Part shown: positions 42,756-54,300 of the stretch, in pieces
How positions within the stretch are numbered: the stretch's first letter is position 1
Layout: the number at the start of each line of letters is the position of its first letter
Assembly (NCBI RefSeq): GCF_950023065.1
Contig: NC_088678.1
Location: forward strand, 12,452,580 to 12,516,579
DNA from: Planococcus citri
Taxonomy: Eukaryota > Arthropoda > Insecta > Hemiptera > Pseudococcidae
Length of the DNA: 64,000 bases
Direction: 5' to 3'
Position numbers and translations under genes: made by a program
Notes under the pieces: model-generated
The model's input: only the letters and a program-made list of their open reading frames with translations
What the model was told of the DNA's origin: nothing
Databases searched by the model: none

Positions 42756-45118
42756 GAATTGTCATCGTTTCCTTGGTCTTGACTCTCGTTGGAATCGTGA
42801 TCTAGGTCGATTTCTTCGATTTCTGCGCAGAAATCGGCGTTATCCGGAGTACCTTCTCCTACCGTACCATCTTCGTTTATTACGAAGAAGTGTACCGGTA
42901 GAGGTATCTGACTAGACACTTTCGGTTGGAAAGTCGAGGGTTTTCTGGCTTCATGCGGTTTTTCACCACGATTGTCGCTGTTCTGGGGTTTTGCATTATC
43001 GTTGCTGTTGTTATTACCACCAGAATTGTTCGAATTAGTATTAGTATGAGTGTTCTGTTTAACGCCATTACTATTACTAGTTTTGTTCGAGTTGGGATAG
43101 AAATTAATTTTCTGATTCCCTTTTAAATTGTTACCTAAAGCCTTTTGTAGCTTTTGGTATGCCATTTGTAGTTGTCCTTCGTTTACATTTTTGTTCGTAA
43201 CAGCTAGATACGATTTCTTCGGAGGTTCCGGCGCATTATGCGGTGAATTCGTGATCATGGGTTGGTTCGTCCAGTTCCCTGTTGGAGTAGGACCTTGCGT
43301 AGAATTCCTATTCCTGTCAGAATTAGAATTCTTCGCATTCTTCTGAGAATTCCAACCCCCGTTAGGGTTGGTATTCTGGAAGTTTTTGTTGTTACCCATG
43401 TTCCAATTCGAGTTGGAGTTTTGATTCCAACTTATTTGCGGACCGAAATTCTGGTTTGAAGTCATCGGAGTCTGATTACCCCATTGATTCAAATTCCAGT
43501 TATTATTCGGGTTACCGGGAATTTGAGTCCATTGTCCATTCGCATTGAGTATCCAATACGTGGACTGCGGTAAACCGTTTCCGTTATTCCAATTGTTGTT
43601 AGGCATTCTATTCCATTCGAACGATGGAGTTTGTTGCCATTGAACGGGCGTCATCGCGCTGTTGCGAACTGTAATGCGTACATTATTCTTCGGGTCAGAG
43701 TCATAGTTAGCGAATTCGTCAAGTTTTCTTATAAAACCTTCCACTGTAGTTTGTTTCGCTAATTTCTTATCGTATGGGTAAGGCACTTTTTCAGCTGCCA
43801 CTTCCAATACTTTGGAAATATTTGGATGTTTGCGTTTGATTAGAGATAGGACCCATCTCTTTATCTCCAAGAACAGACGTTTCTCCGTTTTGGTTTCGCA
43901 AAAATATTTCTGGAAATATTCCCATGCATCGTTTTGACACTGACTGTTCCAATAATGTTGAAGGAATCTCTGTTTTAAGTCTTCGTAGTCCGTTATTCCC
44001 ACCATGTCGCCTTTCCACTCTGTCGCATCTTGAGTCTCAATTACTCCTTGGAATGCGTAAATTTTCTGAGTTTCGGCGGCATTGCTTTTGTTTACGTAGT
44101 CTTCAAACTGACGTACAAATTCATGAGGGAAGTAACGTTTTGATTCGTCATAATAAATGCCAGCACTTCTGACTAAGTTGGCATTTATTTTCAAGGTTGG
44201 GTTGGAATTAAGACCACTGTTGGGTCTACATCCACCTTCCTTTCTCATATCCGCAACTGCATGAGCTAACTGGCTGCATTCTGCCTTATGTTTTGTCATT
44301 TCATTTTTGAATAGGTTGGTCGCTTGGTCAAATTTGGTTTCACATTGCGTTGCCTTTTGCATCGCGCTGTCAGCTTTTTGTAAAGCTGCACCGGTAGTTT
44401 GACCTACATATTCTTTCATGCCAGTGGCCCATTGGGTACAGTGTTCACGAACGTCTTTTACGTCGTTTCTGTATCCGTCAATGTTGCGGTTCGTACTACC
44501 TGCATGGTCCACAAGATTAATTAGACAGTCTTCTATTCGGATAAGGCTGTGTTCTTGAACTGCTTGACCAATCTGTAGGTTCTCTATGGCACCTTCAGTG
44601 AAATCCCATGTTTGCTGAAACAACGATCTCAACGGATCATTTATTTCAGCATCGGTGGCGATTTCAGGTCGTTTCGGTTCAGTTTTGGATCTGCATTCTT
44701 CCCTTTTTAAGTCCCTGTAATTTTGCAGGTGACGTGTCCTCGCTGGGGGCGGGTCAGGGAGATCTGATCCATGTACCATGTTATTTTCTTCGGTAGGTAC
44801 GTAATCTTCGTCATCCTCATCATCATCCTCGTCATATTCTTCGTCAGAATTGTTTGATGGCGGATGACTGCTGAACAATGATTCCACAAGGTTCTGCGGA
44901 CTCGATTGTTGTTCAGGTTGTTCTACGTTTAAATCCTGCGTAGGTGGATTTTTTCGATTTTTCCGTTTGGATTTGTTATCCGAATTTTTCAACGTAACGC
45001 ACGATTCTTCGTGCGTTTCACCAATACATAAGCAATGTACTTGGTGTTGCGTAAGGGCTACCGCTTTACTTCGGGTGCCTGCAGCTGGTCCAGTAAATGC
45101 CATTTCGTTCGAATTCAA
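42746..45118 (-). CDS. gag: Gag polyprotein (790 aa)
   Basis: Residues 85-105 are acidic (DEEYDEDDDEDDEDY). About 150-300 are helical with Q/K-rich coiled-coil character. Residues about 320-475 match the retrotransposon capsid pattern (FVRQFEDYV, then WKGDMVGITDYEDLKQRFLQHYW), the core that packs genomic RNA. From about 490 to 720 the protein is rich in N, W, G and Q (NNNWNNGNG, GGWNSQKN), a prion-like stretch that may bind RNA or condense. No CCHC zinc knuckle is present, unusual for a Gypsy Gag. The C-terminus is acidic (EIEEIDLDHDSNESQDQ). A second ATG at codon 6 could also start. Gag is the first ORF after the leader and ends at the frameshift signal. Confidence 0.9.
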   Translation of the reverse strand: MNSNEMAFTGPAAGTRSKAVALTQHQVHCLCIGETHEESCVTLKNSDNKSKRKNRKNPPTQDLNVEQPEQQSSPQNLVESLFSSHPPSNNSDEEYDEDDDEDDEDYVPTEENNMVHGSDLPDPPPARTRHLQNYRDLKREECRSKTEPKRPEIATDAEINDPLRSLFQQTWDFTEGAIENLQIGQAVQEHSLIRIEDCLINLVDHAGSTNRNIDGYRNDVKDVREHCTQWATGMKEYVGQTTGAALQKADSAMQKATQCETKFDQATNLFKNEMTKHKAECSQLAHAVADMRKEGGCRPNSGLNSNPTLKINANLVRSAGIYYDESKRYFPHEFVRQFEDYVNKSNAAETQKIYAFQGVIETQDATEWKGDMVGITDYEDLKQRFLQHYWNSQCQNDAWEYFQKYFCETKTEKRLFLEIKRWVLSLIKRKHPNISKVLEVAAEKVPYPYDKKLAKQTTVEGFIRKLDEFANYDSDPKNNVRITVRNSAMTPVQWQQTPSFEWNRMPNNNWNNGNGLPQSTYWILNANGQWTQIPGNPNNNWNLNQWGNQTPMTSNQNFGPQISWNQNSNSNWNMGNNKNFQNTNPNGGWNSQKNAKNSNSDRNRNSTQGPTPTGNWTNQPMITNSPHNAPEPPKKSYLAVTNKNVNEGQLQMAYQKLQKALGNNLKGNQKINFYPNSNKTSNSNGVKQNTHTNTNSNNSGGNNNSNDNAKPQNSDNRGEKPHEARKPSTFQPKVSSQIPLPVHFFVINEDGTVGEGTPDNADFCAEIEEIDLDHDSNESQDQGNDDNSEN

Positions 45119-46488
45119 CTACAGCTGGGGTAATATTACGACGAATATTTTCCCTTTTTTGTGTGAAATTTCTATTAAATTTCGAACACAAATTCACGTG
45201 CAATGCTGGTTTTAATTCGCGAGTTGGTTCTGGTACACAAAAATATTCTATCACGTAAATTGCGCTTCACTAGCACTGAGCTATACAGTCGGTTGACTCA
45301 AGTCGCTAGATTACTACGGCGAGTAATCCGGACAAGATAAAAAGCGCTGAGTCAGGACGAACTGTTTCACACGTGCTCGAAACGTGTTTCTTAGCGGGAT
45401 TCGAGTGCAAAGTCACTTCAGAGGTGACTCGGACAAGATAAAGAGCACTAGATCTCAGCTAAAAAATTAGCTTCGAATGAATCGCGAACACGAACACGAA
45501 TTGCTGGAGAAAAAATTCAGGTGCCAAAATACCACCTTGGGTATTTCTGAAAAAATACAAGGACACTGAATTATCACTCAGCTTTGAGTGCTGGTTTAAA
45601 AAATACGCGAAAAATGCTTGCGATGTGTTTGCTTTGATTGAAAAGCCACTCGCGAAATGTACTGTAATATTTTACGATATTACTTACCAATACTGCTGCA
45701 AAATGTAGCTTCGAACAGAAGTTCTACTGCTGCTGATCGCGTGGTTGAAAAACAAACGCGGAGAAATTATGCAAATAAATTGCTTAGTATCAAAATTCAC
45801 TTTAAAAAATAAAACGTGAAAAGATACCGGACAAGACACACACGGAGGACGCAAAAAATGCGCGCGAAAAAATAACACAATGACAGTCAAGCTGCTTCTC
45901 TAGAGGAGCGTTGCTAGAACCGTCGTCACACTTGAAAAGAAAAATATATAATGCGAGCCGCGGTAGCTATCAACTCGTCGGTTGGTGGCTACGCAGCTGC
46001 AGCAGCGACATCAAAAGATGGCGGCTAGTGCGACGTGTGTGTCTGTCCTTGGGTGGTGGTAGGGGTCACGCAACAATGCGGCGGACAAGCTGGAACTCGC
46101 TTTTCACGTTTCAACGAACGGATTGAGTTCTGAGAAATTCTCAACGGATATTTTATCCATCGATGGATTTCATCATCTACCACCACACATACACATGTAA
46201 AAATAAACACGTTTTCGTCAAATTCTGGCAAATTTGACTAGGTGTGTGTGTGTTTAGGTGAAAGCAACTTAATACTTTCGTGATTATTTACTTTGAAATA
46301 TTCACAAGTATTCTTTCCTTTCCTATTTTCGGACACGTTGGTCTGAGAATAGTTAAGAAGTGAATCGTAAGTACAATTAAAATCATACTACAAGTATTAT
46401 TTTCCAAAGTTTGGTTGCGATCTAAACTTTGTAATCATAACGATTTACTTCCTCCAAGCTCAGATTACGACGAATCTGTGCTTTTTGG
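45119..46488 (-). other. Untranslated leader with paired hairpin/motif repeats
   Basis: About 1.37 kb between the primer binding site and gag. Two hairpins, ATTACT/AGTAAT (45310-45327) and GTCAC/GTGAC (45412-45428), are each followed on the plus strand by the same word CGGACAAGATAA (45329 and 45430). A third, hairpin-free copy of the core (CCGGACAAGA) lies at 45827. In the sense RNA the word precedes the hairpin. The position suits dimerisation or packaging signals. No other coding signal is evident. Confidence 0.6.
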
Positions 46489-46506
46489 ACACTCGGAAGG
46501 GCGCCA
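46489..46506 (-). other. Primer binding site, tRNA-Lys-like 3' end
   Basis: The sense sequence starts TGGCGCCC one base after the 5' LTR. These 8 bases complement the acceptor end (GGGCGCCA) typical of tRNA-Lys used by many Gypsy elements and retroviruses. The next 10 bases (TTCCGAGTGT) do not match the animal tRNA-Lys 3' ends I know. Confidence 0.7.
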
Positions 46507-46507
46507 A

Positions 46508-47242
46508 TGTAAGAGGGTAAATTGACTTAAAGCAGTGATTGGTAATGTGACTTACGATTGTGGCTATTGTGTTGTTTCCAAGAAATATCCCTTAGAGTAT
46601 TTCTACTAAATACTCACCGGAATACCTCACATGCTCGGCTAGGGCGTGAGTAGGAAATGGTTGCTTTTACACTCTTAACATATGATCATACACACCATAA
46701 ATAATAACAAGTTATACACAAGAATAATATTTAATGTGTGCAAATTAACAACACGTTACAGGTTTTACATAATCACATATTCTATGTATTTATGTACGTT
46801 AACAAGACACTTTCTTAAACTAAATATACACACGTTGGTGTTACACACTGTGGTATAGGTTTGGATAAGTGATCTCCTCTGGCAAGGAGATCTAACTTAT
46901 TCACACTGATATGTGCAAGTACTTACCCAGAGTGGCGACGAGTAGATCATCACTCCTTCTCGTCTATTAATTGGTTTCACTAATAACTAACTAAAACTAA
47001 AGCACTAAATATAACACTTAACACTCGAGAGTAAAACTTATACTTAAATGACTGCATTAACCCATTAACCGTGAATAACATACCCGCGTGCACTCGGATA
47101 CATTACTGGCGTTCTGTACTCTCGTCGCTTGGCTCGTATGGCTAGCTGACGAGAATACAACGCAGTGTTGCCTTAGTGCAACGCAGTGTTACCATGTGGG
47201 CGAGCCCTATACATACCACGTACGGCATAGTAGTATATCACA
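46508..47242 (-). repeat. 5' LTR of the giant element
   Basis: 735 bp, sense start TGTGATATAC, sense end CCCTCTTACA. It should hold the promoter for the full-length RNA. A splice-donor-like TGG/GTAAGT falls at about 46927/46926 (sense), a candidate common donor for spliced accessory messages. AACACTGCGTTG is repeated twice 23 bases apart near the sense start. Confidence 0.95.
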
Positions 47243-49000
47243 CTTTTTTTTAAAAATTACTTATTTTGCGTCATGCTTTTTTTTTATCAGCATTTCATTG
47301 TATTATTTATCGTTATTTTGCAAATGGTGAACATACGGAAATATAGTTGTGGTATAGGTTTGGGAAAAGAAGGAAATTTGGTGGGGAATTCGCATTGAAG
47401 GATTGACAATTTTATTTGAGGAAAGTAACAGCAAAAAGAGGCATGGGAAAGGTAGTTAGGATCGGAAATAGGAATAGGTATAGAATGAGAGAATGAGAAC
47501 AGGGATAGGATCGGATATAGGTAGGAAAATAGGTAACCTACTATACCTACCACTAATACTATTTAAAATACTTGATTCATAAAAATTATTTTCCAAATCA
47601 AAAACGAAAAAAGGGGACACTTACGAGTACCTACATTGACCAAATGGTCAGTGTAATTTTAACCAAAAAAATGAGGGACTCGTCCCTAGCATAAAAATGC
47701 TTTTTAGATTGAAAATTTAATAAAAAATGGAATAAAAATAAAACAAACTAATTTCGAAATTACTTAAGAAACAATCAGCATTATTTTTTATCGAATATGG
47801 ATCAATTCGTTGATCATAATATAATTAACAAGAAACACATAAGGTATTTATAAATTTGTACCCGAATTATAGGTACTTATTTTTACAATAAGATTACTTG
47901 TACTGCACCAATTAATTGGTTATTTATCGAAGATCTTTTCAACTACGTATTTGAATTTAGTTATCTCAAGACTTGAATCTAGAACCCAGGACATCTTTAC
48001 CATCGGCAAGGGCTATTCAGCCACGCCTAGGTGGCACACCTCGCGACTGGATGATTTTAAGCAGCCATATTTCGAATATTCACGTGCGAAATAAATTATA
48101 TCTCGAATTAAAACACTTGAAAGTTCGATTAAACTTGATGAAATAGTCATTTTATGGGAAATTTTTTACAGAATAAATCTGTATCTTCACCTTTTTGTGT
48201 TTGAAATTTTAAGATATTCTTTGGAATTATTGGGTATAAAAAAAGACTTTTTCTCATACATTTTGAAAGTGGATCTTGGAAATTATTGATATTTGAAAAT
48301 GTGAGCTGGAAAGAAGATCCTCAAAGTTGTAGCTGCTCAATCATAGATTTTGAGATTTTTGGGGTGTTTTTTGAAAAAAATTGGGCTCTAAAAGTAGACT
48401 TTTTCTCGTCCATGTTGGAAGTGGCCCTCTAAATGTGTTTTTAGTGGGAATATGTGACTTGGAAAGTAGGTTTCCAGAGTTTTGATTGCTCAATCATGTA
48501 TTTCGACCGACTTATTTAAAAATATGGCATAGGCACCTACATGAAATAAATGAATAAGACATCCCTAATGGCTTACCCATTGAATATTTACAATCTTACC
48601 TAGGTATATTAACTTATTCATTTCGGTACTATTATGTTTGTATGATGAAAATCAAGATATTCGGACTGGTGCTTGATTCATTTTCTTACAACCTGTCATG
48701 GTTTTACAAGTAATTTTGAAGTTTGATAAAATTATTTTCTGTTGTGACCACTTACAATTTTACCGCGTGACATTTATTCACCAAGTAAAGCTAAAAAAAT
48801 TTCAGATATCTTTTAAAGTGCAAAAGTGAATGTTTTTGAGGTTTAACCTCCTAAAAGTTTTAAAATTATATCACATAATTCTCAAATATAAAATAGTAGC
48901 CCATTTGGAGGTCATTAAGCCGTTCCGAGTTGGCCTATAGAAGATTCAAATAGGATTTAACATATTGAGTTTGCTTTGCGAAATCAGTTCTTAAAAAATT
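47243..49000. repeat. Right half of interrupted block A, then blocks B, C, D, F, G
   Basis: The sequence continues the block A copy broken at 22421 (TTTAAAAATTACTTATTTTG). Block B follows (GGATTGACAATTTTATTTGA at 47399), then C (48258-48510), D (TGGTGCTTGATTCATTTTCT at 48668) and F/G (to about 48970). The order matches 20.2-22.4 kb. No gene is present. Confidence 0.65.
47970..48050 (-). repeat. tRNA-like fragment, possible SINE head
   Basis: On the minus strand, GTGGCTGAATAGCCC resembles a pol III A box region, and GGGTTCTAGATTC, about 30 bases further, a weak B box. No clear tail is visible. The block B/C copies elsewhere lack this segment. Confidence 0.3.
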
Positions 49001-49544
49001 ACTTATTTTTGACCAAGTTTTATTCTTAAATGTAAACATTTTGTTGAGTAATTGACTGTCATTTTAGAATTGGCGTATGTAGTATAGGTAATACGTTTGG
49101 TAGCGTGAGTTAGCTCTATACTCATATGTACGTACAGTTACAATTGACAATAGCTTGAATATTACAAAAATTCCAACAGTTCTTGGTAATTTTTGGTTTT
49201 TATTTTTTTGTCAATTCCTTTATTTGCATTTAGAGGAGGTTAAAACGATATTTTGTACCATTTTGCTAAATTTTACTGGAATTCTGAATTTGATTTTTGC
49301 TCAAATTTGTGAAATTTTAATTGCCTACAGCACAGTTAGTTTAATTTTAAAGATAGGTCATTATGTAAGTGAACTACATATTTTTGTTTGTCTCAAAAAG
49401 TTACACCCGGTATGTATGTACATGATTCAAATAACTTTCAAATTTAATAAATCGAAACCATTTCGCTTTGAAAAAAATGCATATACTTACTTACTTGAGC
49501 ATTCTAAACACCTCATTCTCCATGAGTGTAGCTCGAATAACTGA
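49001..49544. other. AT-rich stretch, no gene recognised
   Basis: A 129-aa plus-strand frame runs from 49155 to 49544 but is F/I/L/Y-rich as expected from AT-rich DNA, and has no family resemblance. A CGTTGCGTAATTGACTGTCA-type block A end is recognisable near 49050. Confidence 0.35.
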
Positions 49545-49640
49545 TGGTTAGGTTAGTTAGGTTGTTGGTATCTGAGTAGAGTGAAGGGTTATGGGTTTCA
49601 TCCCAATCCGAAGCAACAACTTTTTTTGGAAAGAAAATAA
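49545..49640 (+). repeat. tRNA-like fragment, possible SINE
   Basis: GGTATCTGAGTAGAGTG followed by GGGTTTCATCCCAATCC resembles degenerate A and B boxes, then a T-run. It is short and diverged. Confidence 0.3.
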
Positions 49641-49689
49641 ATATTTCATCAGATAATCTGTCTAATGCCCATCTAGTGTGGCTGATTTT

Positions 49690-52600
49690 TTTTTTAGGAG
49701 GTAAGTTTATTGATGGGGTGTAGTTTCCAGTTCAATTTTTTTAATCAAAATGTAAGCCAGAGAGTTTGTGATGCTGAACATTTTCAATTTAAGTCTCATA
49801 TAGTCGTAGGCTTACGTCAGGGTATGCACCTCTTTTGCAGTAGAAATTTAATGACTGCTTACAGTTTTGTTAAAATAGAAACAGACACATTTCTGCTGGA
49901 AATCCATCTGAAGACAGTTTATGACATTCTAAGCACCTATAAAAGTAGGATTTCAATAGGATTTATGAAGGAACCACTGAGGTACATTGTATAACTGCCC
50001 AAATGGCGCATTTTAAAAGTTTTAGGCATCTTTGAAATTGGGTCCAAAAAATACACTTTTTCTCATTCATGTTAGAAGTGGCCCTCTAAATGTGTTTATA
50101 GTTGGAATATGTGATTTGGAAAAGTTTCCAGGGTTCTGACTGCCTAATCATACATTAAATACCACTGATTTACTTATTTGAAAATATTATGTAGGTAGGT
50201 ACCTACATAAAATAAATGAATGAAACATTCATAATACCCGTTAAATACATATTTGCAATCGTACCTAATTCAAGTATGTACCTTATCTTATACATATTTC
50301 ATTACAATGTAATTGGTGAGACTGGCGATTCAATCATTTTTATTAAGTAATTAATTTTCATCTGAATTTTTTTCAGTTTTTTAAATTTTGATCGGATTTG
50401 ATACTTTTTATTTTATATTTTCTAAAATTAACTAAAAATGAACATGAACCAATAGCAAAGTTCATACATTTAAGTATAAGCTTGACTGAGTGAATAATTA
50501 ATTGAGCCTACATAAAACAAATTTTGTTATTAGTTTATGAATGCCATTGAAATTTTTACGCCATCCTACAATTATCCCACAAAATTGATATAGATACCTT
50601 AAAAAGGCTGCAAAATTTTGGGTATCCTTTAAAATGCAAAAGTGAATATTTTTGAGATCTGAATCCCTAAATTTTTAAATTATATCACGTAATAAAATTC
50701 TCAAATACAAAATATTAGCCCATTTGGAGGTCACTAACCCGTGTCGAATTGGCGTAGAAGGTTTGAATGGGATTTAACATAGGTAGGTTTTGTAAGTGAA
50801 CAATACATTTAAATTCCTCTTATGCGCTTAAAAAATACTTTTATCCCCCCTCCCATCACTTCTATCTTTAGATTTCAAGTTCAAACTCCTGTTATGGAGG
50901 GGGGGGGGGGGTCAATCAATCAGCCCTTGCATAGCTTCTAGTCACACACAGTAGGTATGCCAATGTAGTGATTGTTTTCTATTTTATGTACTTTGAAAAT
51001 AAAATCGTTAAAACACCATGTGGAGAAAACAAAAAACTGAAGTTTAACGCTTTTAAACATTGAATATAACTAATTTTTTGAAATAAATGATAGGAAACGA
51101 GGAAAAACGCAAAAAACTGTGTTATGGGGCACAAATATGGATCTGGGGGGAGAAGCTCGGGGGTTAGGGCGGTTTGGTATGTTAATCAGTATACCGTCTT
51201 GAGCATTTTTCCGCAAAAATATTTACCCCCTATTCTATTTATTCCAAGTTGAGTTCTCATATCAGCTAATTTGACTATGTAGATCCATTAGTTGATCTTA
51301 TTTAGTGTCCAGTTCGTTCAAATTGTGACGTTTCAAGTGTTTTACGCAACTTAAAACTTTTATTAATTCTTAATTCGAACAATGCCGTGGTTATCAAGTG
51401 AAGTGACTTACGAAGTAACAAGACATGTATATATTTCTAGTGAGCGATATAAATCACAAAAATAACTGGATTTAAGCTGCCATCTAATAGGCATGTTCTC
51501 GCCATTTTATTTTTCAACTTACCTATGCAAAGTGAAGTACTGCTAAAGTCAATCATGTCTGAGTCTATTGCAATTTTAAACTTTTATTAATTCTTAATTC
51601 AAATAAACTGACTTACGAAGTAACCAGAAAGTATATCTAATTATGTATATTTCTAGTGGGCGATATAAATTTCCATATTACTGGATTTAAGTTGCCGTCT
51701 AATAGGCAAAAGCATGTTCTGGCCATTTTATTTTTCAACTTACCTACGCGAAGTGAAGGTTACCACCATAAAGGATGCAGCAACAATTGCAAACATATGT
51801 GATTGGGAAATTTACAGGTCATTTTCGTATTAGTGACTAAAACATACAGAGTGTCCAAAGAGAGGTCAGCAAAACTTCAGATTTGAATACAACTGGGTAG
51901 CTATCACAAAAAAAATGTTGGGTGAAGCACTGAGGGTGTTTCCTATCTTTAAATTTGAAGCGGCAAATTGCGGTACTAATAGTCAAAATTCATTTTTGAC
52001 TACAGGAATTGGGTGAACATCAAAAAATAAACAAAATCTCATATTATGACTTCGTGTCTATAACCTTGTAAATTGAAGGAGCTACAAATTAATTTCAATT
52101 TAAAAAAAAATAAATTCCAGAGTTCCGGGTCTCGCTGCCCAATCGAGCATTTCCCCTAATTTATTTTAAAATAGTTTGTATGTAGGTATGATACCTACAT
52201 AAGATAAATTAATGAAACATTCATAATACCGATTAAATATTTGCAATCTTACCTAATTTCAAAGTACCTATTTATTTCAGAAGATGAAAATTAATAATAA
52301 CATAACATGCAATCTAAATATTGGGACTGGTGCCTGAACTATTTTTCTTGATTAGTTTTTTTAGATCTCAATGTGTTTAAGTTTTTTTAATTGAATCAGA
52401 TTTGATTATTTGAAGGTTCTTTTAGGCTTATTGCCACTTTTTTATGTTATACCTACTTCCTAAAAGTAGATAACTAAAAATGAACAAGAAGCAATAGCAA
52501 ACGTCATACCTTTAAAAGCTTAACTGAGTGAATAATTAATTAAGCCCACATTAAACAAATTTTGTTATTAATTTATGGATTATTGGTCGCTGGGCACAAA

Positions 52601-53600
52601 AAACGCCCTTGAAATTTTCACACCACCTACAATTTTCCCAAAAAATTGATAGGTATACTTATATACCATGAAAAGGCTGAAAAATTTCGGTTGTCCTTTA
52701 AAATGCAAAAGTGAATATTTTTTAGGTCTGACCCCCTTAAATTTTTAAATTATATCACGTAATTCTCAAATATGTACAAAATATTAGCCCATTTGGAGGT
52801 CATTAACTCGTGTCGAGTTGGCCTAGAAGCTTTAGATGGGATTTAACACAGGTATAGGTTTGTAAGTGAACATTGCATTCAAATTCCTCTTATATGTGCT
52901 TAATTAAAAAAGTATTCCGAGAGTTTTTTGCAATAAAATGCAACCAAATCATGTCAAAGACCTTATAAAACAACGTTGCATCCGATGGAGACAGTTGAGC
53001 CTCTAGTCACACACAAGTATGCCAAAGTAGATTTTTATTAAAAATTGTACGCTTTTTAAAATTGAATAGAGTTCATTTTTTTAAAATAAATGATAGGAAA
53101 CGAGGAAAAACGCGAAAAACTGTGTTAAGGGGCATACATGTGGATCAGGGGGAAAGGGAGAAGCTCAGCGCGGATTAGGGTGGTTCAGAACGTAAATCAA
53201 GATACCATCCTGAGAATTTTTGCACAAAAAAATTTACCCCCAATTTATTCCAAGTCAAGTTCTCATATCAGATAATTTGACTAGATCTATTAGTTGATCT
53301 TGTATATTCGTATTTGGTGTCTAGTTCGTTCAAATTTTGACGTTTCAAGTGTTTTGTGCATTGTGCAACTTCAAATTTTTCTTAATTCTTAATTTGAACA
53401 ATGATATCGTTATCAAATGAACTAATACGAGAATGTATACAAGACAAGTATAGTAACTAGTAGGCGATATAAAAATCACCAAATTACTGGATTTAATTTA
53501 GGCTGCCGATGATGCCATCTAATAGGAATGTTCTCGCCATTTTATTTTTCAACTTACCTACCCGAAGTGAAGCTAATTCTTAATTCAAACATAAAGCTGC
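49690..53600. repeat. Ordered repeat blocks K, C to J, in two successive copies
   Basis: Block K (49710-49940, TTTGTGATGCTGAACATTTT) has a second copy at 58378-58620. It is followed by C (50060-50210), F/G (50530-50800), I (50905-51130), J (51375-51540) and a partial second J (51580-51780). A further run goes C (52120), D (52320), F/G (52580-52890), H/I (52960-53140), J (53340-53580). Block J words GTGGGCGATATAAATTTCCA-like and CATTTTATTTTTCAACTTAC recur three times. No gene is seen. Confidence 0.6.
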
Positions 53601-53879
53601 CATTAGGAGTCTTTAAATAAACATTAGCAGCGAATTTTTAGTGTGGGATATAAATCCATTCATTTTAAAGTGATATAGGTACAAGTATTTGAATATTATT
53701 CCAGTCGATATAAGTGCCTTTTATTCGCAAAGTACATATATGATAGTTTTACCGACTTTGCCGGAAACGGAAAAGTAAGGTATTGTATTTGTCATGATGG
53801 TTGAGGAATTGGGTGGGGGTGGGTTTTCTTGAGGTTTTGGAGTGTGCTGATCACGATAAGACATATGGCGCAAAACGAG

Positions 53880-53945
53880 ATAAGTTTATATATATATTTA
53901 TTTATTTATATATTTATATATAAGTTTATATATCAATTTATGTAT
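53880..53945. repeat. TATATTTA-rich simple repeat
   Basis: Alternating TTTATATA words over about 65 bases. Confidence 0.8.
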
Positions 53946-54149
53946 AAATTTGTGTCACGCTGAACTCAAAAGCTCCGAACTTTAAGTGGAAACTGATGAT
54001 GGCAAAATATTGCTTTGATACTGAACTAGAGAAATTTTTAATTTGGTCGAAATCGATTCAGCCGTTTACGAGATATGAACGTTTAAGTGTGTTTCAACGT
54101 TATGGATAAGCAGAAATTTGTGTAAACCCTTATATCTCGCAAACGGCTC

Positions 54150-54300
54150 ACCCCCAACAAACAGATGGGGTGGTTAGGGTGTGTAGGTTGCAGATTGGTA
54201 CGCCGAAGGTCGGGTGTTCGAATCCCGCGCGAGTCAAGAGGAGAAAATTTTTTGTTGATTTTTTTGTTAATTTTTTTGTTAATTTTATCCGTCCAAAATT
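54150..54300 (+). repeat. tRNA-derived SINE-like element
   Basis: GGTCGGGTGTTCGAATCCCG (54209-54228) is a strong B box in a T-arm context, preceded about 45 bases upstream by a tRNA D-arm-like GGGGTGGTTAGGGTGTG. After GAGTCAAGAGG comes a tail of TTTTTTGTTGATT repeats. The related element at 57.8 kb has the same layout (tRNA-like head, then a T-rich repeat tail). Overlapping frames that read like GIRTPDLRR are the usual translation of this kind of SINE, not a protein. Confidence 0.6.

Larger units (their letters stand above)
22422..47242 (-). mobile_element. Giant Ty3/Gypsy-type LTR retrotransposon (24.8 kb)
   Basis: A complete element is bounded by 735-bp LTRs that differ at one base by eye (G at about 22770, A at about 46856), so the insertion is recent. 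All coding sequence is on the minus strand. The protease-RT-RNase H-integrase order and the GPY/F module place it with Ty3/Gypsy rather than Copia or BEL/Pao. At nearly 25 kb it is several times longer than ordinary Gypsy elements (roughly 5-10 kb). The excess comes from a long pol, a 1248-aa accessory ORF, further accessory ORFs and about 8 kb of structured noncoding DNA. The gag and pol frames are intact. Full Pol domains make it a candidate autonomous element, though one accessory frame is split. It is GC-richer than its flanks. Confidence 0.95.

Noticed and set aside
49155..49544. 129-aa plus-strand protein gene
   Set aside because: The composition is what AT-rich noncoding DNA gives, no family is recognised, and flank repeats surround it.
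54165..54240. Functional tRNA gene
   Set aside because: The B box is good, but acceptor and anticodon stems do not close and a SINE-like tail follows.
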